Positions 45,191-53,763 of a stretch of 64,000 bases of DNA are shown in pieces. The translations under genes were made by a program, and so were the position numbers. The DNA is from CAYNRE01 sp964399535 (GTDB lineage Bacteria; Planctomycetota; Planctomycetia; Pirellulales; CAYNRE01). A model generated the notes under the pieces. It was not told the origin of the DNA. It ran no database searches and was given only the letters and a program-made list of their open reading frames with translations. The stretch is from assembly GCA_964399535.1 (NCBI GenBank), contig CAYNRE010000027.1:215439-279438 (forward strand), in the 5' to 3' direction. Every line of letters begins with the position of its first letter. The stretch's first letter is position 1.

Positions 45191-46056
45191 ACAAGTCGCT
45201 CAAACTCCGCTATGTAAACCAATTGGTCGGCGGGCTGGTTCTGGCCGTGGCCCTGTTGCTGGTCGTGGGCCTGGTTCTGGTCGGTCGCCGGCAGGAATGG
45301 TTCGAGCAGCGCTTCGAGCTGCGGGCCGCGCTGGCGGAAAAAGACCTCGACGGCCTGCACCAGGGGAGCCAGGTGATCATGCTTGGCAAGGTGATCGGCT
45401 CGCTACGGGCCATTGAATACGCCCCGGTGATCGATCCGCAGGCCACGGGGCTTCTGCTGCGATTGGCGATACGCCAGGACCCCAACTGGCCCATCTACAC
45501 CGGCTCGGTCGCTCGGATCAAACGCCACCTGGCCGGAGCGGGAGAAGCCTACCTGGAGATCCAACGCCCCGAGCGGCAGCACGCCGAAATGCAAGATGGC
45601 GATTTCATTGCGATTCTTTTGGATCCGGCGCCTACCGACCGGCTCGATCGCGTGGTCGAGATGATCGAACAAATCCGGGGCGACTTCGACAAGGTGCGGC
45701 AGTCCATGGTGCCGGCCTTCGAACAATTCAACGAGACGAGCCAGAACCTGGACCAGACCAACACCGAGTTGAGCCGGGTCGTGCGCGATTTCCAGGATTT
45801 TTCCCCCCGCCTGGCTCCCCTGGCCGAACAGACCCGGGCGGTGCTCGAATCGAGCCAGGAGGTGGTCGACTCGATTCGCTCGGAAACCGACCAATTGCCC
45901 GGCACGGTCGATCAGTTGCAGGGCAACCTCTCGACTGCCCAGGACGTGCTCGATGGGCTGCGCAGCCATTGGCTGCTGCGGCGCTACATCGATCAGAGCG
46001 ACGAAAGCCAAACGATTCCGACCGCTGAAGTGGGACGAGGCGACGTGTGGCCATGA
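45187..46056 (+). CDS. MCE-domain lipid-transport protein (MlaD-like)
   Basis: This 289-residue protein has one N-terminal membrane helix (LVGGLVLAVALLLVVGLVLV, residues 12-31). The MCE domain follows directly: RFELRAALAEKDLDGLHQGS, then VIMLGKVIGSLRAIEYAP and PNWPIYTGSVARIKRHLAG. From about residue 150 a long helical region (VVEMIEQIRGDFDKVRQSMV, VLESSQEVVDSIRSETDQLP) should form a coiled-coil stalk or tube, as in longer MCE proteins. It begins in the ATGA overlap with the ATPase-like gene and ends in an ATGA overlap with the TPR lipoprotein gene. It would bridge lipid from the permease toward the outer membrane. Confidence 0.92.
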   Translation: MNKSLKLRYVNQLVGGLVLAVALLLVVGLVLVGRRQEWFEQRFELRAALAEKDLDGLHQGSQVIMLGKVIGSLRAIEYAPVIDPQATGLLLRLAIRQDPNWPIYTGSVARIKRHLAGAGEAYLEIQRPERQHAEMQDGDFIAILLDPAPTDRLDRVVEMIEQIRGDFDKVRQSMVPAFEQFNETSQNLDQTNTELSRVVRDFQDFSPRLAPLAEQTRAVLESSQEVVDSIRSETDQLPGTVDQLQGNLSTAQDVLDGLRSHWLLRRYIDQSDESQTIPTAEVGRGDVWP

Positions 46057-47876
46057 TCCGACGGCCCTCCGCGGCCCGATCAGTACGAGCACGCCGGGTG
46101 CCCGCGGTGCCGTGGGTGCTGATGCTTGTCTGCGCGCTGGCGGGATGCCGGCAAGGGGCCAAGAAGGCCAAGCCCGATGCTCAGCTCATGCGGCTCGCCT
46201 CCGATGCCCGCGAGGCTTTCGCCCTGGGCGTCGACGCCACGGCCCTGGCCCGCTATCGCCAGGCGGTGAAGCGAGCTTGGGCCCTCGACGACCCGGTGGA
46301 AATTGCCCGCTGCTCGTATAACCTGGCCGCCTGTCTGACCAGCGTGGGCCGGTACGACGAAGCCCGCGGTTGGCTGGCCGAATCCCGGGTCGAGTTGGCC
46401 CGCACGGGTCGCAGTTCGGCCGAGGCCTGGCTGCTCGAAGCCAAGGTGGCCCGCCAGCAAGGACGCTGGGCCGAGGCCGAAGCCATTCGCCAGGCGGTGG
46501 CCGCCCGGCTCCAGCGAGGCAACCAACCGGGCGACGACTGGCATCTGGGGGGAATTCCCGTGGCGCCGCCCGATGCGCGGTGCGGCGAGGAGTTCGACGT
46601 GCCGACGAGCAAATGGTCGGCGGTTTGCGAGAAGCTGCCCCAGCCCGCGGCCGTGGTCGAGCGCGCCGACTGCCGCGACGACAACCGCGAAGCGCGCCGG
46701 GCGCTCTGGGTTTTCGAAGCCAATTTGGCTTGCGATCGGGGCGATGTGCCTGGCGCCCAGGCGGCACTGGACCAGGTGCGACGCGCTCACCGGCACGGCG
46801 ACCAGGCGGAAATGGCCGAGATCGAGCGGGTTTCCGGCCGGATCGCGCTACTCACTTTCCAGCCCGCCGAGGCGGGCCGGGCCTTCGACCGCGAGGCCGA
46901 ACGTTTTCGACGCGCGGGCCATTATCGGGAAGTGGCCTTCGCGTTCTACGACGCGGGCGAGGCCTACGAATCGGCCGGCATGGCTCCCCTGGCCATCGAT
47001 CGCTACCTGCGCACGGCCCGCATGCTCTATGCCCGAGATGCCTGGGTCGACGCCCTGTTGGTGATCGAGCTTTGTCTGCCGATGGCCGAGTCGTTGGGCG
47101 ATGCCGACCTGGGGGGGCGGCTGGGCATCATCTTCCGCGAAGTTTCCACGGCCGCCGAGACCGCCGCCAAGAAATCGTCGCGTCGCGATTCGTCGCGATC
47201 GCGCGCCGGCGAGCGGCCGACAGCGGTCGACGGTTCCGCGCCAAACGCGGGACAACCGTCGTTCCGGCCGCTTCCGGAGATGGAGTCGCTGCCGGCTCCG
47301 ACGGAGCCCCCCGATGGGGCGCCCGAATCCAGACCGGGTTCCCTCCCGGCGCCCACGCCCTGGCAGCTTCCCGGCGCCGAACTTCCCGAAGAACCGGAAA
47401 CGGGCCTGTTGCCAGACGGGGCCGGCAACGGGCGTGGTTTGGGCCCCGGGGGTGTCGCGGCCCCCGATCGTTGGCGCCAGCGGAGCCGATTGAAGTTTGC
47501 GCCGGCGAATCGCTCCCGGGAAGCAATGGCCGCTGGAGAGCCCCTCGGGCCGGCCGAATGGGATTCCCTGACCAGCTCGTCAAGCGATGAGCGGGAAGAA
47601 CCCCGGATCGTTCCGGACGGGGGCTCGCTGCTTACTCCGGCACCTCCGGAGTACCCAGCGGCGCCCCCCGCTCCGCCGCCTGGACGAGGGCGCGCGGTGG
47701 ACGAAGGGCCCCTCTTGCGGCATCCGAGCGCGCCATCGGCCCAGCTTCCCAGCCGCGATGCGATTTCGGCGATTCGCGATCGCCTGGGGGAAGTAGCCGG
47801 GCAGCCCGCGGCCACGGCGTCGCCGCTACGAGCCCGGCTGGGCCGAGCGCGGCAAGCGGAGCCGCTCCGCCGCTAA
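46053..47876 (+). CDS. TPR-repeat lipoprotein of the MCE operon
   Basis: The ATG at 46053 is preferred because it forms an ATGA overlap with the MCE gene; a GTG two codons earlier is possible. The 607-residue product starts with a lipoprotein signal (VPWVLMLVCALAGC, Cys near residue 32). Residues 45-345 are TPR-like helix pairs (RYRQAVKRAWALDDPVEIAR, ARGWLAESRVELARTGRSSA, GDVPGAQAALDQVRRAHRHG, FAFYDAGEAYESAGMAPLAI). The remaining 260 residues are disordered, rich in Pro, Gly, Ser and Arg. It may be the outer lipoprotein or scaffold of the lipid transporter. Its stop is 9 bp from that of the converging DUF1501 gene, with no terminator between. Confidence 0.78.
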   Translation: MIRRPSAARSVRARRVPAVPWVLMLVCALAGCRQGAKKAKPDAQLMRLASDAREAFALGVDATALARYRQAVKRAWALDDPVEIARCSYNLAACLTSVGRYDEARGWLAESRVELARTGRSSAEAWLLEAKVARQQGRWAEAEAIRQAVAARLQRGNQPGDDWHLGGIPVAPPDARCGEEFDVPTSKWSAVCEKLPQPAAVVERADCRDDNREARRALWVFEANLACDRGDVPGAQAALDQVRRAHRHGDQAEMAEIERVSGRIALLTFQPAEAGRAFDREAERFRRAGHYREVAFAFYDAGEAYESAGMAPLAIDRYLRTARMLYARDAWVDALLVIELCLPMAESLGDADLGGRLGIIFREVSTAAETAAKKSSRRDSSRSRAGERPTAVDGSAPNAGQPSFRPLPEMESLPAPTEPPDGAPESRPGSLPAPTPWQLPGAELPEEPETGLLPDGAGNGRGLGPGGVAAPDRWRQRSRLKFAPANRSREAMAAGEPLGPAEWDSLTSSSSDEREEPRIVPDGGSLLTPAPPEYPAAPPAPPPGRGRAVDEGPLLRHPSAPSAQLPSRDAISAIRDRLGEVAGQPAATASPLRARLGRARQAEPLRR

Positions 47877-47885
47877 GGGCACGCC

Positions 47886-49241
47886 CTACACCAGCTCGCC
47901 AATCACGGGGGCCTGGACCAGGTACTGCGGGCGTCCGGTGGGGTCCGCGATGGTCGTGTGCTGGACGTCGATACCCAGGTTGCGGTACAGAGTGGCAAAG
48001 ATCTCTTGGAAGTGGACCGGGCGATCTTTGGCGTACTCGCCCAGGCGGTTGGTGGCCCCGATGGCCTGGCCAGTTCGCATGCCGCCACCGGCCAACAGGG
48101 CGCAGCTCACTTGGGGCCAGTGGTCGCGGCCGGCCGAGGTGTTGATGCGGGGGGTGCGCCCGAACTCGCCCCAGGCGATGACGGTTACGTCGTCGAGCAT
48201 GCCGCGCTGGTCCAGGTCCTCGATCAGCGCGCTGAGCCCCTGGTCGAGCTTGGAGCCGTGGTCGCGGACCAGGCCGAAGTTATCGCCATGGCTGTCCCAC
48301 CGGCCGTAGGTGAGCGTAACCACGCGAACGCCCGCCTCGACCAACCGGCGGGCCAGTAGCAAGTGGTCGTTGACGGTGGGGGCGCCGTCGTATTGGAACT
48401 GGTAGGGCTTGCCATCGCCGTAGCGCTCGACGACGCGAGGGTCTTCCAGGCTTAAATCGAGCGCCTCGACCAGCTTGCTCGAGGTAAGAACATCGAGCGC
48501 TCGCTCGCCGAAGGCGTCCATCCCGACCATCTTTCCGCTCGCGTCGGCCTCGCGGCGAAAGCGATCGATCGAAGTGAGCAGCGACCGCCGGTCGCGCAGC
48601 CGCTCGAGCGAGACGCCGCTGAGCGTCATGTTGGCCATGCCGGGCCCATCCGGCTGAAACGGCCCATAGGCGGCGCCGAGAAAGCCGGGGCCGCCAGGGT
48701 GTTTCCATACGCCCACGTTGGCCAGGCCGACGAAGGGGGGAACCGAAAGATCGGTGGGGCCCTGCAACTTGGAGACCGCCGACCCTAGACAGGGGTGCCC
48801 CCCAAGTGCCCGCAGTTCGTTGAACCGCCAGCCCGTAAGGCACTGGAAACTGTCGTGCCGGTCCTCGGCGCCGACCACCGAGCGAATCACCGCGCACTTG
48901 TCCATCATGGCGGCCAGTCGCGGGAAGACCTCGCAAATCTGAATGCCAGGTACGGCGGTGTCGATCGGCTGGAACTCGCCGCGGATTTCCGAGGGGGCTT
49001 CGGTCTTGATCTCCCACATATCTTGATGCGGGGGACCGCCGCCAAGGAAGATGTTGATCACCGCCTTGTGCGAGCCGCGTCCCGGCGCTGCAGGCGAACT
49101 GGTCGTGGCCGCCTCGGCCCGGTACAGATCGGCCAGCGAGAGCGCGCCGGCTCCGACGCCGAGCGCTCCGATTCGCAGGAAGCTGCGGCGGTCGATTCCG
49201 TCGCAATACCCACCATGGCGCTGGCCGAAAAGCGTCAGCAT
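47886..49241 (-). CDS. DUF1501 protein with twin-arginine-like signal
   Basis: The ATG at 49241 is supported by a GGAGGT ribosome-binding site 7 bp upstream; the open frame continues much further but only as a shadow of the kinase gene. The 451-residue product starts with CDGIDRRSFLRIGALGVGAG, a Tat-like leader. The DUF1501 fold (sulfatase-related) follows: AVINIFLGGGPPHQDMWEIK, GEFQPIDTAVPGIQICEVFP, FQCLTGWRFNEL, GDGKPYQFQYDGAPTVNDH, and VTVIAWGEFGRTPRINTSAG with GRDHWPQVSCALLAGGGM. Such genes are abundant in planctomycetes, usually paired with a PSD1/DUF1549 cytochrome-like gene, which is absent here. Function is unknown, probably periplasmic. Confidence 0.95.
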   Translation of the reverse strand: MLTLFGQRHGGYCDGIDRRSFLRIGALGVGAGALSLADLYRAEAATTSSPAAPGRGSHKAVINIFLGGGPPHQDMWEIKTEAPSEIRGEFQPIDTAVPGIQICEVFPRLAAMMDKCAVIRSVVGAEDRHDSFQCLTGWRFNELRALGGHPCLGSAVSKLQGPTDLSVPPFVGLANVGVWKHPGGPGFLGAAYGPFQPDGPGMANMTLSGVSLERLRDRRSLLTSIDRFRREADASGKMVGMDAFGERALDVLTSSKLVEALDLSLEDPRVVERYGDGKPYQFQYDGAPTVNDHLLLARRLVEAGVRVVTLTYGRWDSHGDNFGLVRDHGSKLDQGLSALIEDLDQRGMLDDVTVIAWGEFGRTPRINTSAGRDHWPQVSCALLAGGGMRTGQAIGATNRLGEYAKDRPVHFQEIFATLYRNLGIDVQHTTIADPTGRPQYLVQAPVIGELV

Positions 49242-49506
49242 ACTGGCGACCTCCACCGCGGGACCGAAGGTGTTTCGGCGGCACGGTAACTGGCGACGAC
49301 CGAGAGAGTTGACCCAGGCCCTCGGGTCACGCATCAACCAGGCTTGATAGGTATTGTGATATCCTTCGTTTCGGCCGATTGTCAAGCCGACACTACGGTC
49401 GTTGGGGGGTGAGTAGCCTGGTCGCCGGGCGAGTCGGCCGAACGTAGCGAACAGCGAAACCGTACCGGCCCCGGGGACCACGCCCCCCGCGGCGCCGGTT
49501 CCCGCG

Positions 49507-50808
49507 TTACTCGCTCGCTGGTTCGCGGTTGCCCGCCCGATCGCGCTGCGGGGGTCGCCTGGGAATGGCCAGGAAGATGGTGGTGCCGCGGCCGAGTTGC
49601 GATTCTGCCCAGACGTGGCCCCCGGTCTCTTCCACGATGCTCTTGGTAAAGTACAGCCCCAGTCCGGTGCCAGGCCGGTCGCGGTGCATCGACGACCGGT
49701 GAAACGGCGCAAAGACCCGCTGCAACTCCTCGGGCGGAATTCCCGGCCCGTTGTCGATAAAGGCGAAGACCGCCTCGCGGTCGTTGTCGCTGACCTCGAC
49801 GCGAATCCGGCCCGGGTCCTGGTGAATGAACTTTGCCGCGTTGGCCAGCACGTTGTAGAAGGCCTCGCGGAGGCGCACCTTATTGCTCCAGACCAAGGGC
49901 AGGTGCTCGGGCAAAACCAGCTCGATCGACTTCTGGTGCAGCACCGGCCGAACCCGTTCGACCGCTTCCAACAGGGCCTCGCGGCTCGAGACCGGGTCGA
50001 TGGCGTCGGGCGAGTGCGGCGCAATCGTGGCCTCGAGCAATTCGTCGATCAGCGAGCTGAGCCGGTACAGCGTTTGCCGGGCCGAATAAACCAGCGCGCG
50101 GGCCTCGTCCGGGATCGCTTCGCCGAATTCGTCGAGTACCTCGTCGCAAAAATTCGCGACCGTGGCCAGCGGAGTCTTCAAGTCGTGCGATGTGAGTTGG
50201 GCGAAACGGCGCAGCTCGTTGTTGGCCCGCCACAGCAGCGAAAGCGCCGATTGAACTTGTCGCGACGACTCGAGAAAGTACGACTCGAGCGTCAGGCCGA
50301 TGTCGAGAAAGATGGCCTTCATGACCGACGACGCCCGGGCCAGTTCGTCCGCTAGCGGGTTGTCGGCATCCTGGGCGATGGTCTCCAGGCAGTAGTCGAC
50401 GTACAGCCGGTAAGCGCCTAGAAAAATCTCGGGATCGATGTTCTCGGTGGCATGGGCCAGCCCCACGCGGCGGCGTCCCGCCATGAACGATTCGTCGAAC
50501 CGGGCCTGGATCAGCGAAAGAAAATGGTCGCGCTGCTTTAGTTTCAGCCGGGCAACCTGCTCGGGGTTTTGCAGGAAGGCGGCCGTTCGGGGGAACGACA
50601 TCAGGTGGGCGTAGAACCGCTCGACCCAGGCATCGAGGTCTTTTTGTAACCGCGGTGCCACTTCCCGCACGTAGCGCTCGTCGTTGGGACCCCAGCCCAG
50701 GTAGTCGAGCCGTTCGCGTAACGGCTCCCGCGCCTCGAGCTTGCTCGGTTCATGCCTGGGTGATTTGGGACCGTGAGCTGAGTCGGCTGTCATTGCGGGA
50801 GATAGCAC
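49507..50808 (-). CDS. Globin-coupled sensor histidine kinase
   Basis: This is a 433-residue soluble protein. Residues 30-190 match the protoglobin sensor fold: RLDYLGWGPNDERYVREVAP, FYAHLMSFPRTAAFL, and VGLAHATENIDPEIFLGAYR, in which His119 is the expected proximal heme ligand. The kinase follows with H-box SHDLKTPLATVANFCDEVLD (His208), N-box FYNVLANAAKFIH, G1 DNGPGIPPEEL and G2 GTGLGLYFTKSIVEETGG, all intact. It should sense oxygen or another diatomic gas through heme. No response regulator gene is adjacent; the DUF1501 gene lies 265 bp downstream in the same direction. Confidence 0.9.
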   Translation of the reverse strand: MLSPAMTADSAHGPKSPRHEPSKLEAREPLRERLDYLGWGPNDERYVREVAPRLQKDLDAWVERFYAHLMSFPRTAAFLQNPEQVARLKLKQRDHFLSLIQARFDESFMAGRRRVGLAHATENIDPEIFLGAYRLYVDYCLETIAQDADNPLADELARASSVMKAIFLDIGLTLESYFLESSRQVQSALSLLWRANNELRRFAQLTSHDLKTPLATVANFCDEVLDEFGEAIPDEARALVYSARQTLYRLSSLIDELLEATIAPHSPDAIDPVSSREALLEAVERVRPVLHQKSIELVLPEHLPLVWSNKVRLREAFYNVLANAAKFIHQDPGRIRVEVSDNDREAVFAFIDNGPGIPPEELQRVFAPFHRSSMHRDRPGTGLGLYFTKSIVEETGGHVWAESQLGRGTTIFLAIPRRPPQRDRAGNREPASE

Positions 50809-51068
50809 TTACCGGGGAGTGGGCCGCTCGTCGAAACCGGCACACCGGGGAGCGGGCCTCGCGGCGCGCGGTGAACGACAACGGCCCGAGTTTAGCCGAT
50901 TTCCCCGGGGGTTGTTGAGCAACGAGAAACTATCCCGGCGGAAAAGGGCGCGCCAGGCAGAAAGCCGGCGCGCTGCCGCGACCCCCCCGGGGCACCACCA
51001 ACGACGTCCGAGGCCACCCCGACGCGGCCCCTGGGCCAGCCGCGTTGTGCAGTGGCTTTCGCCCGCTG

Positions 51069-51122
51069 AAAAAAACCACACGGGGGTCGCAAGCCATTGG
51101 TTGGCCGGCACCCCCGTGGTGG
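51069..51122 (-). terminator. Rho-independent terminator of the BBP7 gene
   Basis: Read on the minus strand, ACCCCCGTG/CACGGGGGT arms (9 bp, extended by a further CCA/TGG with one bulge) enclose a 22-nt loop and are followed by seven T residues (complement of the A-run at 51069-51075). It lies 74 bp after the BBP7 stop codon. Confidence 0.85.
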
Positions 51123-51195
51123 TTGTCGATCACCCCAGTATTTCCCTCGGCGTCGGGCTATCGGGCTTGGCCCGGCAACCGGCGTGTCCGGGCGA

Positions 51196-53241
51196 TTAGA
51201 AGCAGAACCCGGCTCCGAACATGGCCCCGTGCAGAATCAGGCTGCCGTTGGAGTCGACCCGGTTAATTTCGGGATAGTCGTTCAGGTAGAAGGGCACCTG
51301 CTCGTCGGCCAACCCGACCCCGGTCAGCCCGACCACGCGGTAGCCGCCGTAGAGGTACCAGCACCGGGTGACCTGGACACTCATGCCCACGTCGATCGAC
51401 GACAGCAGGCTGAGGTCGGTCTTGGTCGAGCCGATGTCGAACCCGTAGACGCCGCTTCCGGTATACAGGGCCGACCGCTGCTCCATGTAGTTCACCATCA
51501 GGCCCACCTTGGGCGAGATGTAGGCAGCCAGGCGGTTGCAGATTTGCCACCGGCCGACGCCGCCGATTTGGGGTCCGATCAGGTTCGAGACCACGCTGAC
51601 GTCGTAATAGGCTTCGTCGTTGCCGCCGTTGGCACCGAAGTACGAGCCGCCCGCCACGCCGCCGAAGACCAGCGATTCGTCGAACCGCAGCCAGCGGACG
51701 CCGGCCAGCCAGCGGAAGGCGAAGCAACCGCAAGGGTTTCCGGCCGGGGCACTAAACACGTTCAATTCCAGGTTGTAGAACGCATCGTTGCGGTAGAGCC
51801 GGTGTTCCGGCGAGCCGTCGAAGTAGTAGGCCACCGGCTGGCCGTTGAGCGGCGGCAGGTAGTTCAGGTTGATCGGCGTTACCAGCGTTCCGGTCACGTT
51901 CGACGAGTTTTGCAGCGAATCGATCATCCAGAAGCTGACACCCCAGGCGCAGCCGCTGCAAAACTGCTGGCCGAAATTCACTTCGGGACCGACATTCCAG
52001 TCACCGACCACGTCTTCGCCGCTTTGGTTCTGGTTGGCCAGGTTGTTGGCATCGGCACTGAAGTAAACTCGGTTGGGCCTGTCCCGCCCCATCACGACCG
52101 CGCCGATGCTCCCGAACCAGCCGAGTTGGGGTCGGCAACATGGGACCGCTCCGCAGGGGTCGGCACCGCAGCCCGAGCCGCCCATGCCGTAGCCACCGCC
52201 GCCCATGCCATAGCCGCCGGCGCCCATTCCGTAGCCACCGCCCATGCCATAGCCACCGCCCATGCCGTAGCCACCGGCGCCCATGCCGTAGCCGCCTGCG
52301 ACGCCACCCATGCCGTAACCCGCGCCACCGACTCCGACGCCGATGCCCCCGCCGCCGAAGCCGGCCATGCCGCAACCGCCACCACCACAGCCACCACAGC
52401 CGTGACCTCGCAGCGGGCAGCAGCCGTGACCACCCTGTTGACAGGGAGGAGCACCGCAGGCCCCGGTCGGGTCGCCATAGCCCATGTCACCGCAGCAGGC
52501 CGCGCCCGGCTCCATCATCGTGGGGTCGGTCCCCGGTCCCACCATTTCCGGACCGGCAACCATGGTCTCGGTCGTCTCTTCGGTTCCCGGGCCTTCCAGC
52601 GTCGGCTGCCCACCCAGTGCCGGGTCGGGACCGATCGACGGCTGGGCTGGCGTCGGCGCCGCCCCTTCGTCGGCATAGCTCCAGGCGGGAACGCGGGCCG
52701 CCGTTCGCGGAGTGGCCGTGGCGCGAGGCTGCGGGTAGCTCAATTGCGGTTGGGGTGCGTAGGATTGTTGCGGGGCGTATTGAGGCTGAGGGCCATACTG
52801 CGGCTGGCCCGCGTACGGCATGCCCCTGATTAGCTGAGCCTGGGGCGCATAACCCGCCGGTGGGCCCGGCTGGCGGTACATCGGCTGCGCCGCCATGCCC
52901 GGCTGCGGGGCGTATCCGCGCGCCACCGGCTGCGGTGGGGCGGCGCCAGGGTGGTAGGCCCAGTTGGGCGTTGCCGCGGGTTGCTGCGGCCCGTAAATCC
53001 CCTGCTGCTGGACCGGCATGGCCATCCCGGGAGCCATCGCGGCCTGTCCTGGATAGCCCGTGGGCTGTCCGGCGTAGGGGATCTGGGCGACCGGTGTGTA
53101 CCCAGGCGGAGTTGCGACCGGCTGGTACTGGGGCATCGGCTGGTATTGCGGATACCGCGCACCGGCCCATTGCTGGGCGCCCGCCAGCGGAAGTCCGCCG
53201 ACACCACCTAGAACCATCAGGACAGTGACTGCAACGCGCAT
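51196..53241 (-). CDS. BBP7-family outer-membrane beta-barrel protein
   Basis: This 681-residue protein has a signal peptide (VAVTVLMVLGGVGGLPLAGA). The first half is low complexity: Gln/Pro/Tyr-rich repeats (residues 25-215), then a cysteine-rich stretch (CCGDMGYGDPTGACGAPPCQ) and GYGMGG-type repeats at about 305-365. The second half is the planctomycete BBP7 barrel with paired beta-strands, Cys pairs and a final Phe (MFGAGFCF), the usual outer-membrane targeting end. GNPCGCFAFRWLAGVRWLRF and FDIGSTKTDLSLLSSIDVGM are typical of the family. It may be an abundant cell-envelope protein. It ends in a strong terminator and is monocistronic. Confidence 0.87.
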   Translation of the reverse strand: MRVAVTVLMVLGGVGGLPLAGAQQWAGARYPQYQPMPQYQPVATPPGYTPVAQIPYAGQPTGYPGQAAMAPGMAMPVQQQGIYGPQQPAATPNWAYHPGAAPPQPVARGYAPQPGMAAQPMYRQPGPPAGYAPQAQLIRGMPYAGQPQYGPQPQYAPQQSYAPQPQLSYPQPRATATPRTAARVPAWSYADEGAAPTPAQPSIGPDPALGGQPTLEGPGTEETTETMVAGPEMVGPGTDPTMMEPGAACCGDMGYGDPTGACGAPPCQQGGHGCCPLRGHGCGGCGGGGCGMAGFGGGGIGVGVGGAGYGMGGVAGGYGMGAGGYGMGGGYGMGGGYGMGAGGYGMGGGGYGMGGSGCGADPCGAVPCCRPQLGWFGSIGAVVMGRDRPNRVYFSADANNLANQNQSGEDVVGDWNVGPEVNFGQQFCSGCAWGVSFWMIDSLQNSSNVTGTLVTPINLNYLPPLNGQPVAYYFDGSPEHRLYRNDAFYNLELNVFSAPAGNPCGCFAFRWLAGVRWLRFDESLVFGGVAGGSYFGANGGNDEAYYDVSVVSNLIGPQIGGVGRWQICNRLAAYISPKVGLMVNYMEQRSALYTGSGVYGFDIGSTKTDLSLLSSIDVGMSVQVTRCWYLYGGYRVVGLTGVGLADEQVPFYLNDYPEINRVDSNGSLILHGAMFGAGFCF
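52181..52325 (-). repeat. Imperfect minisatellite encoding GYGMGG repeats
   Basis: Units of 15-24 bp with the core CCATGCCGTAGCCACC, varied at third positions, are repeated about nine times in the BBP7 gene. They encode GYGMGG/GYGMGA. Copy number may differ between strains. Confidence 0.85.
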
Positions 53242-53763
53242 CGCATCCCACTCCTATTGGGAACTCGGTCACCCCAGCGCGTGCTCGACCCAACCACGGA
53301 CCCGTCCGGCTTGGTCGGCGCAGGGAATTCGCCGCCGTCGAACTGGCGGCGCGCTCCCCGGGGCGAGAACTCCGTTTCGCACACCTGTACCATCGGCGCC
53401 GAAATGCCGGGAAACAAGGCAATTCCCGATTGATCCGTCCCCGCGCGGCAGCCCGCCTTGGCAGGCGCCACACACAACTGGTACGACCGGACCACTCACC
53501 CGCTCGTGGGGCGCGGCAGGGTTTCCCCAGTCGTGCCGGTCGCGGGCAATCGGCAAGCTGACCGGCCTTGGGCCTGCGTCCAGTGGGGGGGCTTACGACC
53601 GCGGCGCCAAGCTTGCGCGACCGCTACCAATTTACAGTTCACAAGAATCTCGCGCCGGCGCGCGGCAACGCCCGGGGGTTAGACGAAAGGGGCCTTGGGG
53701 GCGGGGGATGAAGCTGCGCGGCCCCGGCGAGCGCGTGGGGAGGAGTTCGCCAGCCAAGCGCGA
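53242..53763. other. 522-bp intergenic region upstream of the BBP7 gene
   Basis: This contains the 5' region of the BBP7 gene and the 3' trailer of parA. An AT-richer patch at 53625-53645 may be part of the BBP7 promoter, but no clear -10/-35 pair is found. Open frames here show no domains or ribosome-binding sites. Confidence 0.4.

Noticed and set aside
49242..50024. N-terminal extension of the DUF1501 open frame
   Set aside because: The frame is open only because it overlaps the kinase gene out of phase; a strong GGAGGT site and Tat-like leader fix the start at 49241.
52181..52325. Possible CRISPR-like array
   Set aside because: The regular units are coding repeats (GYGMGG) without unique spacers of constant length.
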